From Pieris napi (lineage: Eukaryota > Arthropoda > Insecta > Lepidoptera > Pieridae): 64,000 nucleotides of DNA. The DNA lies in assembly GCF_905475465.1 (NCBI RefSeq), contig NC_062243.1, positions 2,686,001 to 2,750,000 on the forward strand, written 5' to 3'. The position numbers and the translations under genes are program-made. This document shows, one piece after another, positions 55,986 through 64,000 of the stretch (positions are counted from its first letter, which is position 1; each line of letters begins with the position of its first letter). The notes under the pieces were generated by a model, which saw only the letters and a list, made by a program, of their open reading frames with translations, was not told the DNA's origin and did no database searches.

Positions 55986-57038
55986 TAATTAAAATTATAT
56001 AAAATATAAATTATGTTATCCAGATCGAAGGATTTTAATAGTTCGTAATAAATGCAATATTTTACACCTATTATGATTTTAACGGTAAACACTTTAATTG
56101 CCAGACAAAATTTCGCATACATTATATGTATTATTATTATTATTTGTTAATTAAACCATTTGTTATTTTAATCTATTGAATTGCTAATAACGATTCTAAA
56201 ATAGAAATTGTTTTGTCTCAATAAGCGAATATTCTACGGCATAAAAACAATTTAATAAAATATTTTCGTTGTAATTAAAAAGCAATAAAGTGTTTTAATA
56301 TCGATGTTTGGATTGTTACGACTTGTTGACGTTCATTTTAATTAATTTAACAATTTGTTGTTTGGAAAATTTGTTTAACGTCAATAATTAATTAAGACCA
56401 TTGACATAGATTAGTATTGTTTGTAGTAGAAAATTCCCAGCATTGTGCTGATTTCATAATAACATTCTCTTTTACCTAAAAACGCCTCTCAACTTTTTAA
56501 ACAGCATTTAAATATGTTTACTTACTCATAAACCGAATTGAGCGAAATCAAATAAGTCTCTCAATTGAAACAATTGACAGACAAGATGGCCGATGACCAG
56601 CTGAGGCAAATTAACGTGATATAAAATATCAAAATTAGAATAATCAAAATGGATATCTAAGATAAATATTGTATTTATGATATAGAATTCTAAAAATTCA
56701 TATTGAAGCCCATAAGACTTCATTGTAAGGACTTTTAAAAAAAGCTCTTAGACTAATATAGGTAAGGTACCTACGTCTTTACGCGAGTACTTCATATTTA
56801 TTTTAATTTTAATCTGGTTCTACATAGAATGTCACCGAAATTGGAAGTCAATTAGATGCTTTAACTAGTATTGGATGGTCCATCTAGACATACAATGATT
56901 ACTCATACATAATGTTACAACTAACCGTAATTCCTTCCAGTCAATCGATAGTTTTTCATCCATAATTTCCTTTATGGACACTTCCTTAATTTCGGGTGTA
57001 TCGAACCCAGGACGAGAGCTTTACATAATATGCATATG
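55986..57038. other. Intergenic AT-rich DNA, 1 kb
   Basis: No gene seen; a partial palindrome (aacgttcattttaattaatt-type) near 56330-56395. Confidence 0.4.
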
Positions 57039-57307
57039 TCGCAGCCAACTAGCTTAATTAGCCGTGCAATTGACAGCCTAGCCATTTAACTAAACGGCGC
57101 CGCTTAACTAGCGGCCTGAAAGATGTTCAGCCAGTTGATTAAACAGCTAGGCAAATGACTTGGATCTATGACATTTCATTACTTGCCTAGCCTGTAGACT
57201 GTTAATTTAAATTTGATTCCACTTTCTGCCACTCGAAACGAATATCTATCAGGCCGCTAGTTAAAAGGCTAGGCTGTTGAACGGCTATTTAAGCTAGTTG
57301 GCTGTGA
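57039..57307. mobile_element. Foldback/MITE element with subrepeated arms
   Basis: Arms of about 60 bp: gcagccaactagcttaatta, agccgtgcaattgacagcct, agccatttaactaaacggc at the left; the complement gccgctagttaaaaggctag, gctgttgaacggctatttaa, gctagttggctg at the right. The unit (ttaactagc-ggc) recurs inside both arms. Flanked by catatgt / acacatat. No ORF. Confidence 0.82.
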
Positions 57308-57324
57308 CACATATCTATATATGT

Positions 57325-57745
57325 ATATAAAAATGAAACCCGTTTTCCGTTGTCACGACATAACATGAAAACGGCTTGACCGATTTGTCTGATTCTTTTT
57401 TTTATAATATTCCTTGAAGTACGAGGATGGTTCTTACGGAGAGAAAAATTAAACAAAATTGAGTGAAAACGTCTAAAAACACTTTTCTATATTTCCATAC
57501 AAAATATTCGTAATAATATTTATAGGCAATTTGAACTTTAATACCATATCATAAAGTTCAAGTGTTAGTGGAGGGGTTCCAGGAAGGTAAATTTTAGTTT
57601 TTTGACATAATGTATTTGTTGTATTATCAACTTTCTTTTTTTTTATCTTACTAGCTAGACGGGTGTCCCGAATAGCAGAATAAGTATTAAAAAAAAATTA
57701 AGAATCGACTGTTCGGCGGTACGATGTTCGCCAGGCCAGCTAGTA
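57325..57745 (-). repeat. Interspersed repeat R2-related
   Basis: atgtatataaaaatgaaacc, aaaacggcttgaccgatttg, acgaggatggttcttacgga, aagttcaagtgttagtggag and an end ggccagctagtaaagaat. Counterpart of 11560-11850. Confidence 0.62.
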
Positions 57746-58268
57746 AAGAATAAGTCAGTGAATTTACGAATACTATTTGTTGCATATTAAATAATAACAT
57801 TTTCACACGAGGTATGTTAGGTTCCGAAAAGACGGCATTAATTAGCAAATATCTTTAATATTAAGTTATGCAATACGCTCTCTTATTTCATACGATAGCT
57901 CATATAGCCCATACTATAACGACTTTCAAATCTTGTAAGTAAACACCACTTTTCAATATGCAATCCCTCTACTCAATCGTGATTTTCGTAATTTATGTAC
58001 TTTATAATTATTTTTAATGTTCCGCTTTTAAATGTATCCGTGAATTGTGATTTATGCACATTTAGGTAAGCTGTTTTAGTTTAGTGATTTTACAAATTGT
58101 GTCGTTCAAATAACGTAGACTTAACTCAGTAGCGCACCTTTTCTCTGCCCGAAAAGTTGTTTGTCGTCATTACCAGGATTGTTAAGGGTGATCACTTTTT
58201 CCTTTTACGTTCTATTTCCCTGCCATAGTGTCCAGAGACTTTTTTCCATCACTTATATTTTCTTGTAG
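57746..58268. other. Intergenic DNA
   Basis: Nothing recognised. Confidence 0.4.
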
Positions 58269-58279
58269 ACATTTTTCTT

Positions 58280-58571
58280 GTTGGCCTAGTGGCTTCAGCG
58301 TGCGACTCTCATCCCTGAGGTCGTAGGTTCGATCCCCGGCTGTGCACCAATTGACTTTCTTTCTATGTGCGCATTTAACATAAAAACATCGTGAGTAAAC
58401 CGGCTTGCCTTAGATCCAAAAAGTCTACGTCGACTTTTTGGCTGGAGGAGTAGGAGGACACAGGAGGCTGATCACCTACTAGCCTATTAGATTAACAAAT
58501 GATCATGAAACAGATAAAGAAATCTGAGGCCCATACCTAAAAAGTTTGTAGCGCCACTGATTTATTTTTAT
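58280..58571 (+). repeat. SINE family 1 with 11-bp target duplication
   Basis: Flanked by acatttttctt (58269-58279 and 58572-58582). Boxes tggcctagtgg and ggttcgatccc intact; one of the best-preserved copies. Confidence 0.93.
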
Positions 58572-58660
58572 ACATTTTTCTTACATAAAATGAAATCGTA
58601 TACTGAGAACAACGTAAAAGATAAATGTACCAATGTGTAAACTAGGTACCAAACTATGAA

Positions 58661-58724
58661 AGTTGTTTATCTTCCTTACCAGTATTCCCTGGAGGAGATC
58701 TCCAGGCAATCCTGGTAAGATAAA
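58661..58724 (+). ncRNA. microRNA-precursor-like hairpin
   Basis: An isolated 64-nt hairpin: agttgtttatctt-ccttaccag-ta-ttccctggag folds on ctccagg-caatc-ctggtaag-ataaactact around a 5-base loop. About 25 pairs, two or three mismatches and one 4-base bulge. The flanks do not pair. Size and shape fit a Drosha/Dicer substrate but may equally be a worn inverted repeat. I recognise no known miRNA seed. Confidence 0.3.
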
Positions 58725-59204
58725 CTACTGGCGGATTAGTGAGCATCTTTTAGTTCTCGTTTTGTATATTACATGCAACGACATTTTTGTAGTAAAATAT
58801 TGGTTGTTTGTAAAGTAGGTTTACGATCGAGATGTTTACGTGATAACGTCTTATTGGTGATATAAGTTTTTGGGAAGTAAGGAATTAATGAAGATAACAA
58901 TTTTTCAAATTTTAAATTACATCTATCGTTTTATTCACACTTTTGATGATAAATTTCGGGTGTAAAATGACAAGTTTACTTATTCGACTATGATATACAT
59001 TTTTCTTCATACATTCACGGAATGACTGGCAGCGCTCGAGATGAGACGGGAGATCGGTCCGTCTCTCTCTCGTTATACCTGCGATCGCGCTCGTGAGGTT
59101 TTGGTGTGACACAAGTTTCTGAACATGTCACCCGACTAAAACGATTTTAAAGACGTTATCACGTCAAAAATAAAAAAATATAGTACCTTTTCTCGATCTA
59201 ACAT
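58725..59204. other. Intergenic DNA
   Basis: A GC-richer patch at 59020-59110 (cagcgctcgagatgagacgg, ctctctcgttatacctgcga) is unexplained; no gene seen. Confidence 0.4.
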
Positions 59205-59480
59205 TAAAACCGTTTTCCCGTTTCACCTCGACGTCCGTCGTTCCACCTCTGAGCGTTTTTTAAGACAGTTTTGGCGTCACTATGTGTACCCAGCTGCCTA
59301 TCGATGTATATCCAAACCAATTCGACTTAGGGTTCTTCAAGAAAAAAGCGAGACAATTCTTAAAAGGCCGGCAACCCACTTGCGAGCCCTCTACCAATGT
59401 CTGTCAAGGTCTATGGTTGGAGGTATCACTTAAAACCAGGTGAGCCCCCTGACGTTTGTTATATTAAAAAAAAAACTAGC
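59205..59480 (+). mobile_element. LINE 3' end (family L1t)
   Basis: The frame keeps L-D-V-R-R-S-T-S-E-R-F-L-R-Q-F-W before shifts, then aaaaggccggcaacccactt and ggtgagccccctgacgtttg, then an A-run. Same family as 27700-28055. Confidence 0.78.
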
Positions 59481-59594
59481 TGTAAATGAAGCGTGTGGTA
59501 TGAAATTTAAAAAGTCTAACAATTTTGCCAGTTAAAAACATCAGGCATTAATATTTTTATAGAAAATAGGAACAGAAAAAAGACAAGAGTATAA

Positions 59595-60043
59595 TTAGAA
59601 AATCCTTAAGCTCACTCTTAACTTCTTCTTATAGTGCCATCTCCTGGCGAAGGTTGGCGATCATCATGGCTAGTTTAATTTTGGATGCCACGCTTCTAAA
59701 CAATGACTTGGTGCTTTGACCAAATTGTCTTAAGTTTTTCAACCAAGACATGCGTCTGCGACCAGGTCTCCTTCTACCTGCCTTGCCTTGTATGAATAGT
59801 TGAAGGAGCTCGTATTTTTTGGAGTTACGTACAACGTCCGAAATACTCAAGTTTCCTTTTCTTAACCGTCACAAGCACTTCTTTGTTCTTCTGCATTCTA
59901 TCCAGCACGGTTGTATTTCGTATGCGGTCTGTCCAAGATATTTTAAGCATACCTCGATAAACCCAGATTTCAAACGATTCCAGTTTTTGGACATAGTCTT
60001 CACAAGAAGTCCCCTTCAGTTCACCCTTAGCAAGAAGTCCCAT
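59595..60043 (-). mobile_element. Non-LTR retrotransposon C-terminal ORF (endonuclease-RT type), one frameshift
   Basis: First frame: K-L-E-S-F-E-I-W-V-Y-R-G-M-L-K-I-S-W-T-D-R-I, V-L-D-R-M, V-K-K-R-K-L-E-Y-F-G-R. Then, in another frame, Y-E-L-L-Q-L-F-I-Q-G-K, G-R-R-R-P-G-R-R-R-M-S-W-L-K-N-L-R-Q and M-I-A-N-L-R-Q. The same C-terminal architecture as 3456-3790, but from a different subfamily. Confidence 0.85.
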
Positions 60044-60054
60044 TGGTCACAAAA

Positions 60055-60155
60055 CATCTCACTCGCGAACCCTCTGGCATTGAGAGTGTCCATGGGCGGC
60101 GGTATCACTTAACATCAGGTAAGCCTCCTGCCTGCCCCCTGTACTATAAAAAAAA
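60055..60155 (+). repeat. LINE tail (family L1t)
   Basis: catctcactcgcgaaccctc, tggcattgagagtgtccatg, ggcggcggtatcacttaaca, then ctgtactataaaaaaaa. Confidence 0.8.
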
Positions 60156-60779
60156 GAACAGTAATTTCGGAGCAGTGAGGCCGTGAAGCCTGCAAAGTAT
60201 CCAGGGAACTTCTGAGCTTCTGGAAGGAGCTAGGGTGGCTTAGTTAGCCAGGACTTTCGGACCCAATGGGCATTGAAGTGTGTAAACTGAATCCACCCCA
60301 CTTGCATACGTTACGTCTCCGGCGTTTTGAAAGCGGTACAAGGCTACAAATTAAAATCCTCATTCATTACACAACAGGTATGTATTCTATATAGGAAGTA
60401 CGGTCCTTTGAGAGGAATAAATTTGAATATTACATTGTATTTGACATAGGTACATATATATTGCTCTATAGCAATAGGTCAATGTGAATAATTCTTATAT
60501 GGTTAATCAGAACGAGATCATCTTGTTAACGTATTATAAAAAGTGTTTCAATTGAACAATTAGCCTTGTGGTCATGGGTAATTATAGGTTTCTGCGTATT
60601 TCAATTTGTAATGAAATATTTAATATTGACAAATGAACAATGAGAATTTATTACATAACTTAAACGATGTTTCATGTTGTAGTATCGTACTCATGGCTAG
60701 GCCTAGTTTAAATGCTAGTAGAAACGCTAGTAGATTCGTTGCCTATTGTATGTTTACGACCTTTAGAATGTAAGTAAAT
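60156..60779. other. Intergenic DNA
   Basis: 60170-60350 is GC-richer (gaggccgtgaagcctgcaaa, ggagctagggtggcttagtt) and could be a gene or repeat fragment; nothing identified. Confidence 0.4.
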
Positions 60780-60940
60780 AAATATAGTTTAAAAAAACTA
60801 TAAAACACGCTCTATAAAACGGCGCTCTTTGATTCGTTATAAGTGTACAAAGTTTGAATTAAATCTGTGCGTTTAAAGTGGGTCAAAATCGAGTCCGAAG
60901 GAGTCGGTTACATACATACATACGTGTAAAAATGTAATTG
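60780..60940 (+). repeat. Interspersed repeat R3 with CATA tract
   Basis: aaaacacgctctataaaacg, ttgaattaaatctgtgcgtt, agtgggtcaaaatcgagtcc, gaaggagtcggtt, then catacatacatacgtg. Best-preserved copy of the family. Confidence 0.68.
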
Positions 60941-61004
60941 TATTTTCGTCAGATAAAGTGATTTTTCTTTTTTTTTCTTTCGTGTCGACCCAATTATAGT
61001 TCGT

Positions 61005-61095
61005 CGGGAATCAAAAGCCGGCACAGCACTTGGCAATGTGAGTGTCAATGGCGATATCACTTAACAACAGATAAACCCGTTTGCATGTTACATAA
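61005..61095 (+). repeat. LINE tail (family L1t), worn
   Basis: aaaagccggcacagcacttg, ggcgatatcacttaacaaca, gtttgcatgttacataaaaa. Confidence 0.55.
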
Positions 61096-61205
61096 AAAAA
61101 TCAAACATGTACCGTACCTGGAAAATATGTTTATGTTATCAACACAAGTTCAAAGTATCAAAAACGCCACATCTAAAAGTATACAAATACGATTTTACGG
61201 TTGAA

Positions 61206-61236
61206 TATATAAAAGATTACAAGTACTACATTATTG
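61206..61236 (+). promoter_or_regulatory. Core promoter of small gene 2: TATA box
   Basis: TATATAA at 61206-61212 within aATATATAA, the same 9-mer as in small gene 1 (aatatataa). A start at about 61233-61236 (ttattgaac) is expected from spacing; the initiator is less canonical than in gene 1. The predicted leader is about 100 bases. Confidence 0.55.
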
Positions 61237-61336
61237 AACTTGACCCGTGGTTGCTCAATCGAAAGGCTTCGGTTGCAAATCGTACGCATTCTCGCCAAGT
61301 CCGCTGAATCGTGCACACCTATGCAGGTATCTTACG

Positions 61337-61519
61337 ATGTTTCCCAATCCATTCGATAGAAAACATTCGACGATACGACAAGTTATCGATCGACTTTTCG
61401 ATTCGAGAAACGCGCGCAATGGATTGTCTCGCAAAGCGAGCAAGCGTAGCAACTCATCCACGCTCTCGAATACCTCAACGTCGAGTGGAAAGATATTCGT
61501 TTTCTCGACTCGTTCGTGA
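61337..61519 (+). CDS. Small gene 2: 60-residue basic Ser-rich protein, paralogue of small gene 1
   Basis: ATG at 61337, TGA at 61517-61519. Begins M-F-P-N-P-F-D-R-K-H-S-T-I-R-Q-V-I-D-R-L-F, aligning without gaps to residues 1-21 of small gene 1; most of the non-identical positions there are conservative (Y/F, E/D, L/I). Then a basic segment (N-G-L-S-R-K-A-S-K-R-S) and a Ser/Thr-rich tail (N-S-S-T-L-S-N-T-S-T-S-S-G-K), with an unrelated end (I-F-V-F-S-T-R-S). The frame is open 30 codons further upstream, but without an ATG; alignment and context favour 61337. A consensus donor TTTG-GTAAGTAC lies about 55 bases after the stop, at the place where gene 1 has a weaker one, so a spliced 3' UTR or an alternative C-terminus is possible. 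Same strand as gene 1, 11 kb downstream. Family not recognised. Confidence 0.72.
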   Translation: MFPNPFDRKHSTIRQVIDRLFDSRNARNGLSRKASKRSNSSTLSNTSTSSGKIFVFSTRS

Positions 61520-61741
61520 ATCGGACCCGTGTTAAGTGCTGATTGCATCTTGTGTTTCGCTACTCTACTATTTGGTAAGTACTTACGTAAATTTGAATTC
61601 CAAAAATTTGTGAAATTTGTTTCGTTAAAACTGGGCCGAGCTTTGTCCGTGGTAATTTGATATCAGTAGGTACATTTGTTAACAGTAAAACATAATAAAT
61701 TCCAACAGTTTCGATACTTCAGATATGTTGAAATCGATGCT

Positions 61742-62007
61742 TAAATAAAAAATTATAAAAACTACTGGCGCTACAATCTTTTTAGGTCTGGGCCTCAGAT
61801 TTCTGTATTTCTTTCATGATCATTTGTCAATCTAATAGCCTCCTGTGCCTGACACACGCCGTCGACGTTTTTGGTCTAAGGCAAGCCGGTTTCTTCACGA
61901 TGTTAAATGCGCACATAGACAGAAAATCCATTAGTGCACAGCCGGAGATCGAACCTACAACCTCAGGGATGACAGTCGCACGCTGAAGCCACTAGGTCAA
62001 CACTGCT
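61742..62007 (-). repeat. SINE family 1, inverted copy
   Basis: ctggcgctacaatcttttta ... ggagatcgaacctacaacct ... actaggtcaacactgc. An approximate target duplication aaatcgatgct / aaattcgatgct flanks it. It follows small gene 2 closely. Confidence 0.88.
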
Positions 62008-62012
62008 AAATT

Positions 62013-63039
62013 CGATGCTGCCTCTTCGATTAGAAATAATTACGTACACGAAAATCCGCCACTTACATGAATGAGGGCATAGCTGTTATAATATAATTAG
62101 ATATTGTATGTTTTTAATAGCAGAAGAAGGGTTTTTGACTCCCAAATAAAAATCAACATATATAATTGATAATATCCTCAGTCAAATCTATACTGTAGAC
62201 GTTTAAGTGCGTCTTTAACACTCGTATTTTGTAACCATAAGAATACCAACATGTAAATACAAAAAAGTCGGCAGAGAATTACGGCTTTTATACTTGCTTT
62301 TAAGTAAAATAATCACGATATAGATGTAGAAATTCGCCAAGCCTTAAATGTCACACATTTTAAATGTTTTTAACATCGCGGTCTCTCCATTTGTCCGGAA
62401 ATTATTGACCTTTTTTAGATTAGATTGTTACATGTTTACTAAGCTAAGTATTTTGCTATATGGTAGCTGAATATTAGCTCTTCTCCGTTCATGGGTTTAA
62501 TTTAATCTAATAATTAGTGTTAACATATGACCGTGCTTTTTTCAGTTCACTATTAGCAAACTTTAGTATGTTAATATCTAAATTTGAGTGCAAAACATTT
62601 ACGACTTTTACATAATCACAATATTTTCGGTTCCTATTCAAAATGCCAAACGCAGTTGTCGTGAAAACAAAGTGTAATAGAACCAGCGCCCTTGCTCTGG
62701 TCTATACTAACCCAATAATGAGTCTTTGTCCGCCCGATCCCAATTATTAGTTAGTTATTGAGAGAACTACATCCAAATTGCATACAAAACCGTGGGGTTC
62801 AATAACTGTTGCCATTGGAAGTTACAGAGGGCATGGCGGAATATTGTACGAGTATCCTAAGAACTCAGAAACCAATTAAATAATACAAATCTAGTTAATT
62901 CTAGAACAATTCTCATGACGCCATCATTATGTACGATATGTTGTCATTGGACGACATTACTGCATATATACAGTTAAATCATTATTTCCAATATGTTTAG
63001 CCTACATAGTAATAATAAGTAGAAATGGATAAGAAGAAA
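62013..63039. other. Intergenic DNA, 1 kb
   Basis: AT-rich. An isolated 35-codon ATG frame at 62643 has no support. Confidence 0.4.
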
Positions 63040-63122
63040 ACAAATTTGAAAAGTTTGGTCCCTGTGGCAGTGCAACTTTAACGCTGGGAGCATTTCCTCG
63101 CTGTATTACGATACTTTTTCAT
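63040..63122 (-). repeat. Interspersed repeat R4, terminal fragment
   Basis: aagtttggtccctgtggcag, aactttaacgctgggagcat, ttcctcgctgtattacgata: the complement of the end of 33935-34165. Confidence 0.65.
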
Positions 63123-64000
63123 ACATTATTTTGTGATGTGTAACTGGCACAGTTTTGATATTTTAGTTTCTTTTAATATCCTTAATAGAAGAACACATGT
63201 AAAAATGTTTTTATTGTCAAAGGTATTTTGTAATAAACAAATGTCATTTTATTAGTAATCATAACAAACAAATATACAGTATTTACATATTCCTTAAAAA
63301 AACATTATTATAATATACGTAAAATAATAAACATATTAACATAGAGATCTATAAAACTCTATCTATAAATCGTCACGTATATCTTATCGATAACATAACA
63401 TAACATCACGACGCGAATTTAAACCTATGTTATATTCATTCGTAGTTAAAATATTTTTTTTATTCATTCATTTAAGCGCCAATAAAAAGGATTCTAAATT
63501 GACATCTACAATTAATATTGTCGTCGACTGGACGAGTCGAGATTAATCTTTTTGAATGGCTTAAATGAAAAAATAAAACAGTCCTATCTAAAGGCAAGAA
63601 TATGGGTAAAAGGTAGTATTATATATAAAGGTAGTATTGCCGCCTTTTAATAATTATTAATTTATAGTAAAACATAACTTCAAATCCGTTAAAAATGTGT
63701 TTTTCTAAAGATAAAGGTGTTATAAAATTTTAAAAAACGTTGAAGAAATACATCAATCACATTAGCATAATACTTGTGTAAAAACAAAAGCGAAATCGTG
63801 ACTCGCATTACGGAAAAATATTCATTTTAATATTTTAAACGTCTAACGAATTTTTTTTATGTTATTGAATCAAATCTAGTTATCTGATTTAAGTTAAATG
63901 CAATTTATAAAGTTCATTGTATACGTAAATATGTGAAGACGTAATAAAAAATAATAGTTTTTTTATCATTTCTCCATGATGTCTCAAAACTGCCTTGTCC
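63123..64000. other. Right-edge AT-rich DNA
   Basis: No gene or repeat recognised to the end of the window. Confidence 0.45.

Noticed and set aside
61247..61336. Extending small gene 2 upstream by 30 codons
   Set aside because: There is no ATG in that extension, it lies in the predicted leader just after the TATA-directed start, and the paralogue aligns from the later ATG.
62643..62750. 35-codon ATG frame
   Set aside because: No promoter, homology or splice support; length expected by chance.
1..64000. CRISPR arrays, operons, Shine-Dalgarno sites
   Set aside because: None seen; introns, SINEs and LINEs mark the DNA as animal nuclear sequence.

Overview
The window looks like lepidopteran (butterfly or moth) nuclear DNA. 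It is AT-rich, most of it carries no gene, and recognisable sequence is dominated by insect-type transposable elements: two tRNA-headed SINE families present many times, 3' ends of several LINE clades, a Penelope-like element, mariner, Tigger/pogo, PIF/Harbinger and hAT-type elements. No bacterial-type operon, CRISPR array or functional tRNA gene was seen.

Host genes are few. Two paralogous short peptidoglycan recognition protein (PGRP) genes lie on the minus strand about 22 kb apart. PGRP-B (30201 to 26243) assembles from four exons with consensus splice sites into an intact 184-residue secreted protein. It has Ser where amidase PGRPs carry the zinc-binding Cys, so it is probably a non-catalytic recognition protein. 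PGRP-A (4838 to 801) has the same intron phases (1, 2, 1); its fourth exon lies beyond the left edge. Two further small plus-strand genes (50065-50241 and 61337-61519) encode basic, Ser-rich proteins of 58 and 60 residues that share an N-terminal block, N-P-F-[DE]-R-K-H-S-x-[IL]-R-Q-x-[IL]-D-R-L-F. Each has a TATA box about 80 to 130 bases upstream of its ATG. I do not recognise the family; it is the best candidate here for something undescribed.

Layout: 0-5 kb PGRP-A; 5-12 kb MITEs and LINE debris; 13.6-15.7 kb a Penelope-like element between 251-bp inverted repeats; 16-25 kb SINEs, Tigger, hAT and Harbinger-type elements; 26-30 kb PGRP-B with its promoter; 30-49 kb dense transposons, including mariner (34.3-35.6 kb), a LINE 3' region containing a 5S rRNA-derived segment (42.7-43.6 kb), a long palindrome (43.7-44.0 kb) and a Harbinger element nested in a SINE (46.1-47.0 kb); 50-62 kb the small-protein pair separated by quiet AT-rich DNA, a candidate terminal exon (55.2 kb), a foldback element (57.0-57.3 kb) and a microRNA-like hairpin (58.7 kb). 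The recognition-protein genes point to innate immunity; no working link between the other genes can be read from the sequence.

Transposon names rest on protein motifs, terminal repeats and target-site duplications read by eye. Repeat limits without a stated duplication are approximate.
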